Shown here piece after piece: positions 1 to 14,200 of a stretch of 64,000 nt of DNA. The notes beneath the pieces were generated by a model. It had not been told where the DNA came from, made no database searches, and worked only from the letters and a program-made list of their open reading frames with translations. Source of the DNA: Gonocerus acuteangulatus (Eukaryota; Arthropoda; Insecta; Hemiptera; Coreidae); NCBI GenBank assembly GCA_946811695.1, contig OX328128.1, positions 78,500,606 to 78,564,605 on the forward strand, read 5' to 3'. A program made the position numbers and the translations under genes. The stretch's first letter is position 1. Every line of letters begins with the position of its first letter.

Positions 1-790
1 TTAATTTAAACAATGGTATGCTTTTATAATTCTTTTTTTCCTTTTTAAAATGTTCCTTAATACTTTCAGGACTGATGGCTTTGAAAAAAATTTCCATTGG
101 GCCCAAGTCTTCCTTTTGTATAGTTATTTCGGCAAACATATTAAAAAAAAAAACTTTTGAAATGATGTCATTTTAGTGGATTAATTACAATTTAGTTAAG
201 AGTCAAGGCCCGCTGAAGGAATTGTTCTGGCAGATTCAGCATCACACGATACCAGACCCGCAAACCTAACTGGGAATAACGTAATGAGGTCCCAAGCTAG
301 TGGGGATAGAAAGAAAGCCAAGCTATCTGCTGTCGAACAAGCCACGACGCTGGGTCCGCAGAACACATCTCTCTGAAGCATATGCCACGATGCCGGGCCC
401 GAATGTGTTAACGACCGCAGCGATTGTATTCGACTGCCCATTTCATATATCCGAGGACCGAAAGAAAATTATGAATTCTTTTTATTGGGCCTAAGGTTTT
501 TTTGTTTTTTTTGTTTGTTTTGTTTTTTGTAACTCTAATTCATATGCACTAGATTTAATTTCAATAAGATAAACGTTTATAAATTTAAAATCACATGATT
601 AATTGGAAAAATACCTTAGTGGTCGTATAAGACTCCTACGGTCCCATGAGTAAGAAAGCAGTGATCGCATACGATGTTTTGTATTACTTCTCAAGAGCTT
701 TTTTTTTTGTTGATAAGCCATAACTTCCTTAATACTTCATCAATCTTCATAAATGAGGCATCATTTTAAAGCTTTTCTTAATTGCTACTT
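1..790. other. Unassigned left flank with a GC-rich island
   Basis: No gene was recognised here. Positions about 196-445 are clearly more GC-rich than their surroundings and carry short open frames on both strands, but neither translation resembles a family I know. Similar isolated GC-rich islands occur near 30.8-31.1 kb and 54.7-55.0 kb, so it may be an old repeat fragment. The EZH2 exon upstream of 4721 (first half of the SET domain) was searched for and not found, so that intron extends past the left edge. Confidence 0.4.
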
Positions 791-2395
791 AATAGATGTA
801 AGAAATCTCTGCATCTATTAAGGATTCTTGGCAATACTGAATGAGGAGCAGACAGACGTCTCATGCTAACATTCTACCGAGCATATACCAGGTCTCTACT
901 GGATTATGGGAGTGTAGTGTATTCGTCTGCCAGAACCAGCACACTGAAAATATTGGACCCAATACACACAACAGGTCTACGTCTTGCAATTGGTGCATTT
1001 AGGTCAAGCCCAACCGTAAGTCTCTTTGCAGAAAGTGGAGAACCACCATTGGAGCTCAGACGTATGTTCAACTGTGTAAAGTTTGTTTTGAAAAGCAAGT
1101 TTCTAAATAGTCCATGTTCTCCAAATTCAATAAAGCAAACCTATTTAGATCTATATCAACGTTATGCAAGCAGACAACGTCCCCTTCATGTTAGATTCCT
1201 AACATATAACTCTGACCTACAACATACTATACCTCTACAAAAACCTGATTCGACTTACATACCGTGGACAAAAAGCCGTTTAAAAATTGACTTAGAACTG
1301 ACGAAATTCAACAAAACCGACCCAACATCCAGACATCTTTACAAAAACACATTTTACTCACGACTGACGGAAAACACAGATACCTTCTTCATCTACACTG
1401 ACGGATCGAAATCAGTGGGGGGAACCGGAGCAGCTGCTGTAGTGGGAGAAAAAATCATAACGTCGAGGCTACCACAAATGACAAGTTCCTACTCAGCTGA
1501 ACTCCACGCTGTTATACTTGCATTAGACAATATACCTAACACTGACCACAAAAACATAACAATCTGCACTGACTCACTGAGCACATTACTAACATTACAG
1601 GATATTTACAGTGACAATCCTTTAACGATACATATATTTAACAAACTTTCACTACTGAACAAACCTATAACGATGTACTGGCTACCTGGCCACGAAGACA
1701 TTGCTCCTAGTACTGAAGTAGACATACAAGCAAAACTTGCAGCACGAAAAGACCAACTAGACATTCAGGACTCAACGTACCAGGACTTATTGACAGAGGC
1801 CAAGACAATAATTACAAAAAGGTGGCAGGAGACATGGTACAGGACAACAAATAATAAGTTACGAGAGATTAAAGACACAATTCATGAATGGCCTTCAAGC
1901 AGCAGAAGTAACAGACGAGAAGAAGTCGTCCTGTGCCGGCTAAGGATAGGCCATTCAAGACTGACTCACTCTTACCTTATGACTAGACAAGACAGACCAA
2001 CATGTCAATACTGTAATACAACTCTCACCATTAAACACATCCTGACTGACTGTAGACTGAGACAAAATGGTACCCTCCCACACAACATACATGAACTACT
2101 TACAGATGACAGTCACTACATAGGACAGCTATTGGACTATCTTAAAAAAGTAAACCTTTATAACTTAATCTAAACCCTATTTATTTAATTTTTCTAATAT
2201 TTTACTTCATTTGATTTGATCTGCTTTATTTTACTTTATTCCACATAAATGAGATATAAATACAACTGTGTGAGAAATTAAAGTCAACTTCTACACATGG
2301 CAAAACATGAATATCTTGTGTACTTGTATTTATTCTGTTGAAGCAGTTGATTCGCTATAGCTGCGAACAACTAAAATAAATAAATAAATAAATAA
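785..2395 (+). mobile_element. 5'-truncated non-LTR retrotransposon (RNase H domain and 3' end)
   Basis: The long frame 863-2173 (436 codons) encodes the C-terminal part of a LINE ORF2. It opens with the post-polymerase segment (LDYGSVVYSSA at about residues 13-23). An RNase H domain follows, with YTDGSK at about residue 178, SAELHAV, CTDSLS and WLPGHEDIA carrying its acidic and histidine residues. It ends with a zinc-knuckle-like region with CQYC and IKHILTDC. The same frame continues upstream to about 785 but is interrupted by a TGA at 842-844, where relatives normally have Trp before GADR. After the stop come about 220 nt of 3' UTR and an (AAATA)n tail ending near 2395. RNase H places it in an I/R1/LOA-like group rather than CR1. 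The copy is truncated and inactive, lacking endonuclease and polymerase. The same family type recurs at 35673-37540. Confidence 0.9.
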
Positions 2396-2639
2396 TTGCT
2401 ACTTCGGAAAAAATATAAAAATTACTCACATTTTAGTTGTTTTTTCAATTTTAATTTTTGTGAAAAATTAAAATTGAAAAAAATGCTTTTTGAAATCCTG
2501 CCCTTGACCTATTAATCCTCTTTCGAGAATATCAAAATGCAAACAATTTCTATTTCATGCATCTATTATCTCATTCCGCATTTAATTCAGATTTAAAGTA
2601 TTGATTTAAGGTATTCGATCTGCTGATTTATTTATAAGA

Positions 2640-4060
2640 TGAATTAAATTAATTGCTGATACCACCATGCCTTTCCTACCTAGTAAGCAATTTCCCATAA
2701 AAGTTGCCTTTGCTATGACTATAGATAAGGCACAGGGACAGACGCTAACAAAGGCAGGGTTGTACTTGTCAGACCATGTTTTTTCACAAGGCCAGCTTTA
2801 TATGACATCTATGTCTGTGTAAAACAAACGCACCAACAAATAATATAAACTTATTTTTTATGAGTAAGAAGAGAGGAAACATAAAGAAAAGTATATCAGA
2901 TTATCTACTATATATTTGTCAAATACCACTCACTCACTCACTCATCTATCATCCCCCAGCCGAAACCGCTCGACAGAAAATTTTGAAATTTTGCATGGAC
3001 ACTCCCTATATAACATAGGTGCTCGCTAAGAAAGGATTTTTTGATATTCGAATTTTTAAGTATTTTAAGAGGGGATTAAAGTTTGAGTTGGTTAGAGCAT
3101 GCAAGCCTAGGCAGCAAGCGTTGCTAGGACGATAACAGAACAGCTGTTACCGTACATTATCTATTTCATAGTATTATTTCTAATTGAGGTTAATTTCCAC
3201 TATGGTGGCAGTCCTTGAATTACTAGAAATAAACGGCCCCTTATAGAGTTTTAATTCCGTTTCTTTTCTGCCTGTCCCCGTCAGATAGGCTTGCCATATT
3301 TTTGGAGAGTTAAACCGGGACACATTAATATGGGATGGGCATACCAGGGGGGGGGGAATAAAAACAGTACAAATTATAAGCAAAATTGTGAGTTTTAAGC
3401 CTAGCAACTAACGAGAAGGGGGAATCCTGAATGGTGGTCTACCCAAACCTTAAAAATAAGAACGGAACTTTTTTTGCTACTTGATTTTCTTAAAAAAATC
3501 TCTCAGCCAAATAGCAGTGTCTGGCAGCTGGCAGCGCGGTGCAGGTAGTTCCAGCGTTTTACAGTTAGATTACTTCTGATATCTTCGACACTGTGAGCAG
3601 TAGTAAAAATGTTGATTGTAGAAAAGTAACCGACTTATAAGAGATTCTTATGAACATGAATTCATTACTTTTTACATCTTAAAGCCTTTTCCGGGACATT
3701 GATAAAACCGGGAGGGACACCGAAACAATTGCAAAATACCGGGACTGTCCCAGTCAAACCGTGATATATGCAAGCCTATCCTTAGAGTTTTCTAGGTGAG
3801 GTAATAATATCCGGAACCCTTGCACAGCCTCCTCACCTATAACCTTGGTAATGCCCGCAAATATAATGGGTGTTTCCAAGTAACTTTTTGGAAACATAAA
3901 CTTTTAAATTTTAACGCCCATTGAATAACATATAGTCTGACGGGAACCGTGCTATAATAAACTGCACAAAATTGTATAGTAACGTAATTTTAATGAAACC
4001 TTATTTAACGCAATAAAATAACTACTTATCAGCCGTGACGAAGCACGGGTATTCAGCTAG
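2640..4060 (+). mobile_element. Helitron remnant: helicase C-terminus and 3' terminus
   Basis: Positions 2667-2822 translate to the conserved C-terminal block of Rep/helicase proteins of Helitrons, with FPIKVAFAMTIDKAQGQT, then LYLSDHVFS and QGQLY, and stop at TAA 2820-2822. The right end has the Helitron signature: a CCGTG-ACGAAG-CACGG hairpin at 4033-4048, a 12-nt spacer, and CTAG at 4057-4060 followed by T. Between them lies about 1.2 kb of non-coding sequence, including (CTCA)n at 2934-2943 and text typical of Helitron 3' regions. The Rep domain and 5' end are not visible, so this is a truncated copy. It acts by rolling-circle transposition in the family; this copy is dead. Confidence 0.8.
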
Positions 4061-4674
4061 TTTTCTAATAAAGAAAAGACCGATTTTTGATATTCGATGC
4101 ACTAAAATAGTTTTCCATTGGAAGTTTTCTTTGAAAAGATGACTTCTCCACAGTTTATACTGCCTCCTTTGTAATAATTTAATTTTTTCTTTAACTTTCA
4201 TATATTAGGGAACATGTAATTTTTATTTGAATGATTTTACAAACATATTCGTGCCCACATGTATGCAATTATAACTATTTTAAGATTAAAAGGCCTATTT
4301 GGAGATATCACAGTTATTGTTTGTTGGCCATTTCTGAAATTAGGAGGCAAGTACAGGAAGGCTTGCTCGTTTTTCTAAAAAGGCTTACGAAAATTTTACA
4401 AAGTCACACGCTCTTTAGAAGTTTCGAGGCGAAGCGGGGAGAACTTTCCGAAGAAGATCGGTCCAACTAAAAAACTTAGCCTTCTATGGGTCGCAGTGAT
4501 AAGTGCCGTATCAATTATAATCCACATCAAGACTTTCTGCCTCTAGTGAATTTTCTGCCTTTAGTGAATATATGTTCAGGTTCAATATGAGAATTGTTCC
4601 ATTCACTAATAACACTGTCTTATGTCGTCAATCAGTGCTTCCTTTAGAATGTCTTTAATTATTTTATCATTTAA

Positions 4675-5754
<1,080 letters not shown>

Positions 5755-5989
5755 GAAGAGCTTGACACCTCAAGTCCTCTGGAGGGGCCTTCGGGGCTGC
5801 ATTAAACCGAATGTGCAAGTCTTCTTCAGCTTTTTCTACGCCCGTCGTAATACTATTACCAACATAAATTCTATATGTTGTCTTATTACATTCTTCTTTT
5901 GCTCAGAAAGAATGAACTTTTTCGCCTATTTTTATCTAAATAATAATCATGTTAAAATGAGGTGTTATTGTTGTTGACTGTGAATCTCT

Positions 5990-6962
5990 AAGATGTTACA
6001 ATAATATGAGGGATTCGGTCAAGGTTTCTAAAACAGGATGTGTACTATACGAAATTGAAAACATGGCACAAAAAGTCATGAATGTTGAAACCGCTACGGA
6101 ATTTCAGTTTTACTGGAACGTAATCCTCAGACTTCCGTGCATGCGCAATTGTTGCTGGTTTTTTGTACGGCGACGTAATTCTATCTGCCTACTCCTCCCC
6201 TTTTCAATTAAATTCCTTTGTTGTAGCATTTACAAATCAATTATCAATTATTTACATATATTTTTATTTAATCATATTCAAGAGTTTTTCATACAGCCGT
6301 AAGGATTGAAATTTTGTGCCCTTTAATTTACTAAATTATGTACATTGACAACAAATATTTGGTTTGTCATACTTTTAGAAATTTTGAATTCTGCTAACAT
6401 TGTTCAATATTTCTATTTTTGAGCCTGCTAATTCCATAGTCATTCTAAAATTTTCAGTATCACTGTTTCTTCGCTTCTAACTATCCTCTTTAACATATTG
6501 CCCTTACCATGTCGAATTATCGAATATGGAAATCGGAGCAAACTAGCGAGCAAGCATATTCGATACATTGACAAAGTAATATATTGAAAAATGATCTTGT
6601 TCGATACTTTATTTAAGGCATTTTCGGCTATTCTAAAGGGGTTAGAGTTGTGACAATTTGCGAAAAGCCGTATCGTTCACATTGCAAGAGCAAAGCATCG
6701 AATCTAAAAAACGAGATTTTTCATATTCGATAGTTTGACATGGTCGGAAAGATATGATGTACATTTTATTACTTGTTTTAAATGTATGTAAAGATATATG
6801 TTTATAGATATCACGGGTATTCGTGTAAGGTTACAAATAATTTTATCCTAAAAGTTAAGGCTTTTTCTTTTTTATGTGAAATTATTTTCTTTTTATGGGT
6901 AGTGAAATTTTCATTTCAAGTTATGGAATGGGCTATCAAAAAAGTAGTAGGCATCCTGTAAT
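5990..6962 (-). mobile_element. hAT-like non-autonomous DNA element, degraded
   Basis: On the minus strand this starts with CAGGATGCCTACTACTTTTT at the 6962 end. That is the same terminus as CAGGGTGTCTACTACTTTT at 50255 and the start near 10432. The interior near 6380-6480 is an inverted copy of 50680-50790 and of 10585-10700. CAGGGTGTCTAC-type ends suggest the hAT superfamily. I could not establish its 8-bp target duplication. It begins about 240 bp after the EZH2 stop codon, so it probably lies in or just after that 3' UTR. Confidence 0.5.
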
Positions 6963-7687
6963 AGTAATATTAAAATAATAATTGAGTAAATTTAATACTC
7001 TAGTTGTCATCACTAGACTTTCTTTCAAAATCCAGATAATCCCTACTTGCCCCCCCCCCAAATAATGTTGCCCCCCCCTATATGTTCTTTGTGAAAAACT
7101 GTTCTTTAATAAATTATACCTTCTGGATTTTCATGAAGAAAAAGCTACAAGAAGACCATTCCCTTGGGGAACAGATGGCAATTCAATTGTTGCAAAAATA
7201 AAGAAAATTTACTTTTTCTTTCTTGTTTATTGTTATCAATATGAACCTTGAATGGTTCCAATCTTAGAAGTTGTTAGATATTTATATGTAATTATCGATT
7301 CATTTAAGAGATTTACTATTTAAAAATGATTCTTATTTCCATATTTTAGAAGATTTCTCCAAAATATTAATTACCTTTTTTTTTATGTGAATAATTTAGA
7401 AGATACCTTTTATGTATCTAAGGTATGTAATATCTTTTTATAGTTTCTCTGATTTAATCTCTTTGTATTTTAGCTTTAATAATTCATTATTACTCAGGCC
7501 TTTTTAGTAAGAAACTTCAAAATTTCAGACACCTCTTCCAAGATCGGTGCTAATGGCCTAGATGTTGAAAAAAAACCAACAAAAAACACTTCTTCCAAGA
7601 TTCATCTTGCCAAAGAGCATGCTAAAAGCGTTCTAACTATAGATTTTTACGAAAATCTGATTTATGTTATTAGACGAATCCATCTTG
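6963..7687. other. Unassigned AT-rich spacer with a SINE tail fragment
   Basis: No gene seen. Two C-runs lie at about 7050-7078. Positions about 7540-7570 (GGTGCTAATGGCCTAGATGT followed by A8) match the 3' tail of SINE family A without its tRNA head. Confidence 0.5.
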
Positions 7688-8640
7688 TTGGTGGATAGAT
7701 GCACTATGCAAAAAGAAATGTGGATACAGATATTATGCACCATAGGTGGATACAAACATTATGCAACTTATAGGCGAATAGAAGCATTATGCATCTTATA
7801 GTTGGAAACATGCATTATGCAATATATAGGCGGATAGAAGCATTACGCAACATATGCGGATACACGCATTATGCTACTTGTTCATGGATACATGATTTAT
7901 GCGACTATAAGTGTAGGTGGATTATCCACCTATAACTACTGGTGGATAGAACATTATGCTACAAAGGTGTAAAAATGTATTATGCTACTTATTGCTGGAT
8001 ACATCCATTATGCAACTTATAGGTAAATACCTGCATTATGCCACTTCTAGTTGGTTAGCCACATTACACAACTTATAGTTGGACACTTGCATTATACAAC
8101 TTACAGGTGGATACACACATTATTCAACTTATAGGTGGATACATCCATTATGCAACTTATAGGTAAATACCTGCATTATGCCACTTCTAGTTGGTTAGAC
8201 ACATTATGCAACTTATAGTTGGACACTTGCATTATACAACTTACAGGTGGATACACACATTATGCAACTTATAGGTGGATACATTCATTATGCAACTTAT
8301 AGGTAAATACCTGCATTATGCCACTTCTAGTTGGTTAGACACATTATGCAACTTATAGTTGGACACTTGCATTATACAACTTACAGGTGGATACACACAT
8401 TATGCAACTTATAGGTGGATACATCCATTATGCAACTTATAGGTGGATACATCCATTATGCAACTTATAGGTGGATACATCCATTATGCAACTTATAGGT
8501 AAATACCTGCATTATGCCACTTCTAGTTGGTTAGACACATTATGCAACTTATTGGTGGACACACGCATTATGCAACTTATTGGTGGACAATCGCATTATG
8601 CAACTTATAGGTGGATACACACATTATGCATCTAATGCCA
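7688..8640. repeat. 27-28 bp minisatellite
   Basis: About 34 copies of a unit like CATTATGCAACTTATAGGTG + GATACAC. Early copies (7688-8090) are diverged. From about 8120 a larger block of four variant units (TAGGTAAATACCTGC, CCACTTCTAGTTGG, TATAGTTGGACACTTG, TACAACTTACAGG) is repeated three times with few changes, giving a higher-order period of about 110 bp. Confidence 0.95.
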
Positions 8641-10430
8641 ATAACTAGTTTTAAAAATGTATTACCTATGAATTTGTGTCTGATAAATTGATTGTAGTTC
8701 TGTTAAGATCTAAACATCAAATTTCAAGCTCTATTTCATTTCATCAAGACTTGGGAATTTTTTCTCCCATTCCTTAAATTATTATATATTTTTCTTTTTA
8801 GTTTTGTCATATGAAAGAAGAATAATTTAAAAAATCAACTAATCCATGAAGTAGATTTTTTGTTGTAAATAAATATTAAAGATTCAATAGTATATATTGT
8901 TACTTAAGTAAATTTGAACTTTACACATTAGTTAATAGTTATAAATTATTAGAATTGTAAATAAATATGATATCATAAACTAATGTGTTTTACTGACTAA
9001 AAAGTACCTATATACTATCACCGTTACGAGACAGCAACCCAACCCGCATGAACTTAAAATGGCCAAACATTTTCAGTTCAAATCTCAAGGCCGAAAGTGT
9101 ACAGTTTGGCCTGAATGGATCTTGTACAAGCGTGATAAGTTAATAAACCTCAAGGCAGGGTTTGCACAGTCCAATTATAGAAGACCCAACATCCTCTTGT
9201 CCACACACGTCAGGCCTCGCCTGCACAGCCCTGGCCTCATCATTCTACTTCAATGGACTATACAGGGTGTCCCGCATATTGAGGTGTCATAACTTTAGGG
9301 GATTATTCTGCACATTATTTGTAGTTCAGTGACGCAGAAATGAGCGTTCTATCTGAAAATGTAGCAGAGCTACTCAAACTTTTGTCTGTTTTAAAAACTA
9401 CTTTTTTTTTTTTTCTTAAGAAAAACTGTGTTTTGGGGATTTCTGAATTAATGTATTTTAAATAACCACCATATTTTTAGAATTTACATTGAATTTCCAA
9501 TAAGAAACACCCGTTATTGAAATATTACCACGTAAATTAAGAGCTACATTAAAAGCCTTATAGATGAAAATGTTTGAAATTAGTGTTTTATTAAATTATT
9601 CAATATTTTCTTAATCAGCTATTTGTAGACTTAGAGGTTTGCCTCCGCCTCAAAAGTTGCATTATTTAATAAGCTTTAAAATGGTACCTCGTAGATGTAG
9701 AAACAAATCTATTTTTTTTCTGATTTCTAAGTCAAAACCAATAAATTAGCGTGAAGGAGCCATTCTGAACAAATTCTTCAATTTCACACAATGATGGTGA
9801 CTAGAGCTTAGAAAACATATCACTAGGTATAGAAACCCGATGTGAAGAAATGGCATTTTTATGGCTATCAGTCCACATGCCTTCTCGTCACAAAGTGGCT
9901 ATCAGGCCATGGCGATATGTCAGTGTCTTGTCACGAATGTGCCTACCAGTCTAGAATGGATCAATAAGAAACAGCCCAAGAATTCCAGCACCAGCCACAG
10001 ACTCACATAATTCCTAAAGAAACCTGGAAACATACCATTAGCTACATTGACAGATCTGTGATTTCGGCGGATTTCTCACTTGCTTGTTACAGGAGCCTGG
10101 AGGAGGGGAGAGGGAAATACAGCAAGAACATTTCTGAAGATCAGTCAATAATAGGCTTTCTATTTGATTCATTGGTTTTTCAAACGCCCAAAGGCTCAAG
10201 GTTCAAATATTTTTTACCGTTTCAACAAAACACAAATATCTATCTACACCTTCATCAGTCTTCAAGGGATGATGTTAACAAAACAATCAGACCATTGTTT
10301 ATTACCCGAAACAATCAATAGTTTTAAAAACTAAATTTGTTGTCGGTATGTTTTTAAAATAAGTTATTCAAATATTGATCATTAAATTTAATTAACAAAT
10401 ATTTGTAATTTATTGCAAAAGAAGCACTGA
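8641..10430. other. Spacer with no recognised gene
   Basis: Only low-complexity and possible repeat pieces are visible. CAGGGTGTCCCGCATATTGA at 9263-9282 resembles a transposon terminus. GCCTCAAAAGTTGCATTATT at about 9648 repeats text at 5526. Short frames at 9059-9292 and 10058-10321 have no recognisable domain and are not called as genes. Confidence 0.5.
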
Positions 10431-10431
10431 A

Positions 10432-10953
10432 TCTTGTGTCTACTACTTTTTTGAAACCCAATTTCATGGCCGGAAATTAAAATTTCATACCCATTAAAAA
10501 TAAAATAATTTCACATAAAATGAAAAAAGCCTAACTTTAGCATAAAATTATTTGTAATTTTATGTGGATTCTTGTGTGTTAAATTAATTTTAAAAGTGAA
10601 GAAATGGTGATACTAACAATTTTAGAATGACTGGAATTATCATCAAAAATATTGAACAACGGTTGCACAATTTCAATATTCAAGTCTGTATGAAAAACTC
10701 TGAATATTCGATAAATAAAAAAAAAAAAAATGTAAATAATGGATAATTGATGTGTAAATGCTACAGCAAAGGAATCTAACAGAGGGGTTTTGGAGGCAGA
10801 AAGAATAGCATTGCCGTACAAATACAGTGAGAATTACAAATGCATGGAAGTCCCGGAATTAAATTAAGACTCCAATAAAACTGAAATTTCGTGACATGGT
10901 TTCATAATTCATAACCTTTTCATGTCCCGTTTTTCATGTAGAGGACGCCCCTG
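10432..10953 (+). mobile_element. hAT-like MITE (about 520 bp)
   Basis: It starts with TTGTGTCTACTACTTTTTTG and ends with GTAGAGGACGCCCCTG, whose reverse complement CAGGGGCGTCCTCTAC has the hAT terminal form. The interior matches the repeats at 5990-6962 (inverted) and about 50255-50850. No transposase is present and no clean target duplication was found. Confidence 0.55.
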
Positions 10954-11224
10954 CTAAGCTAACAAAATATTATATACATAGAAATATTAAAACTGTTGCA
11001 ACGATAACTCTCTTTCATATTTTTGTTTAAACTAAAACCCTTTTGCAGTAATGAGTGTGTCTGGCGGCAGGATAGGGAGTAATTTCATGAAATCTGAATG
11101 GATTTCATGAATCGACACAAAGGTGTGATGAACACAAGCCGTTTTTTTAGAATTTTAATCTCTAATTCCTACTCCAATAACAAAATATCACAGATAAGCT
11201 TAAATAAATAATCAGTACATTGAC

Positions 11225-14200
11225 TCAGTGCTTCTTTTTTTTCTTTTTTTTATGTCTATCTTTCTTTTTTTCCTTCTTCTCTTTTTTGGAATGCTTCTTT
11301 TTCTTTTGTTTCTCCTCGTCTTTTTCAACCCATTCATCTTCGGAAGACGAGGAAGAGTCATTTTCTCTCCAAACCGGATTTTTTGGTATGAAAACCGGTT
11401 TTATTGGAAGCGAAGGCCCGTACAACAATCCTGGATCGATCTCCGCACAAGATTTGTTTTCTACTTCACTATCAGATCTGGCGACATTATGATTTTTGCT
11501 TGCTTCAGTCTTTTCATGGGGATCCTCTTGTCGAATCTGTTTAGGTTTCAAAGCTTCAAGGTCCAGATTTGCAAAAATCCCTCTCGGAGGTGATGTGTTT
11601 CTTAAAACATTCACGTTAGTCAAGGGTTTTTCAGTTTCTTTCTGCATATTTATCGAGGCCTTATCGTCATCGTCATTTTCATCATCGCTGCTCGCAAAAA
11701 TAGCTTTGAAAAGGTCCATTTTTTCAATTGGATCTTCAGCTTCAATAATCTAGAACAAGAATAATGAATGAGTCAAAAATAAATTATTTTACTTAATAAT
11801 TATTCCAAACAATTAACTCACACATATTCAATGGGATAATTTATTTTTGTCTTCCTGAATTAAATCTACATCAAAAACAAAGAATAAAAAATACATGAGA
11901 AAGAAGCTCCGAAGCTTCTTTCTCATGTATTTTTTATTCTCGATCTCATGTAATATGAAGAGAATAAATGCAATAATTACATTAACTGCTTGACTCCTGA
12001 GAATAAAGATATTGTTCATGTTCACCGGTATAAATATCTGTCTTCGTGCGTTTCTGCAGGTGTAATCTGCTCTTCCAGACAGATATTTATACCAGTGAAC
12101 AAGAACATCTTCATTCTCAGACTAAGCCCTGAGGAAGCTGGCGATATGACAAGAGAAACGTTGGAAAAGAAGTTTGTGACACAGTCAACACCAGAAGATT
12201 ATAATGTTTGTGATGACTGGGCCCGTGAAAGCCTACGATTTAAATAATCAGAGTGTCCGACTTTTTTTTTTTTTTTTTTTTTTTTTGCTGAGTGTATAAT
12301 GTATGGGTCCCTGAATCCATCTGATCCTTCTAGTGTTAACACATTAGCACCGGAGTTTCTTTTTTTTTTTTCAAAAATTCTTAATACAAATAAATCAACT
12401 TTACAAACTTTGTATATAATATAATTTTTCTATCACCGCTTAGATATTGGCGTTGCCATATGGTAACACACGGCGCTAATGGGTTAAAGGAGAGAACATG
12501 TGAAAATTTTACTCGTAAGTAACTTCAGATCCTATTAGAATAAAATGCTGATGGAAAAGAATACCTTCGGATCAAGAAGAGAAGTCGGAAGTGTTATTTC
12601 CTCTTCCTGTTTGCAAATCTCAGCATTCTCTTGTTGAGAGCTCGAACCTACTTCCTCAACATGCGATGTTTCCTCAGAACGTTCCACAATACTCTCTAGA
12701 TTTTTCTCTGGATTGAGGAAATCAAAGGCTGAAAACTTAGGTTTTCTTTTCTTTCCAGCTTCAGCAATTGTTGTCATAGATGTTTCACTATGTAAAAAAC
12801 AGATTTTGTACAAAAAAAAAAAAATGTAAACATGTCAGTGATTTCAAATTTGAAAACATAATCAATAATGTTGAGACAGCTTCATTTAGGAAAAGACAAT
12901 ACTAACTTCTGTGGAATGGTTTTGGAGTTGAGAAATTAATGTGTATCCCAAGTTTTGTCAGATTTGTCTATCATATGAGTATAATAATCATTCGGAAACA
13001 CTTTGAACCATATCCTCACAGGCACATTTATTTATTTAAATGTTAACTTCTATAATAATTAACTCAGAATTTTAGGACTGGTTATCTATAGGTCACCACC
13101 CTTTTCTAGTCAGGATAGGGCTGATGCCTTTTCTTTTTTCCAAAGAAAAGCCACCACCCTGGTGGGAATTGAACCCATGACCCTTGGCACAGAGTATTAA
13201 GTGCTCACGCCTTAACACCTATGGTCATCGGGCTTCCAAGGCACAAGATAGAATTAAACATACAATAAGAATACTTTATGAAATATTTAGATTGTATCAC
13301 GTCATCCCATAAGTAATGTCGGTTTTTAATATTCTGTCTGTTTATGTTTACATTACTAATCCATCCTTTTCAATTTATTTTTGTTAACATTTTTTGAATA
13401 TTATAACATTAAATACACTTCTATTTATCATGTTTTGGTTGGTGAAACTTATTTATTCTGTGCTGGAATTTCATTTGAAATGGATCTCCCAAGACATCAC
13501 TTACGCCATGTTATGCTTTGGGAATTTGATAAAGGAGAAAATGCTTCTTCAACTTATTGAAAACTTGTAGAAATATGTGGCAAAAATGTCATTAGTGAGC
13601 GACAAGTGCAGCTGTGGTTTGAACGATTTTGAGCGGGAAACCTGAAGACGAGCCTCGAACAGGTCGACAAATATAAGCGTTTAGTCCAAGAGCTGGTAGC
13701 CGCACGTTTCATAAAGTGTTTTATGCACTTTATGCATAGGGGAAAGATGCAAAAAAAAAAAAAATATTGCCCAAAAATAGAGTTTTATTCAGAAGCCAAC
13801 TACCTTTAATGTAAAATCAAGACAATTTTACAATGAATAATAAATAAGACAGACACTTCTAAGTACACGTAAAAAAAAAACAACCCCTAAGTTGTTTTTA
13901 TTCTAATATTAAATGGTGTTTCATTCACGCTGCCATTTCAACCGGGACAGCTGTACAAAGTCATATGAGCAAGAACCAATGAGAGTGCAGAGAACAACCA
14001 CAACTGCCCAGATGATCGGTGCTCTCAGTTCCACACACTGCGGTTACATGCAGTGTATTGCAGTCTATCATAGGCAACATCATGTCATAGGCAACATTTA
14101 TTTTCATGTTTCCTGATAATTAAACCCCACAAAAAGTGTCTGCCCTTTTGTAATTATTTTCAATTATGTTTATTGAAGACACTGTCTAAATCGCAGCATG

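Noticed and set aside
11220..11753. Plus-strand frames rich in Phe/Leu/Ser
   Set aside because: Antisense shadows of the lysine- and acid-rich last exon of GPATCH1.
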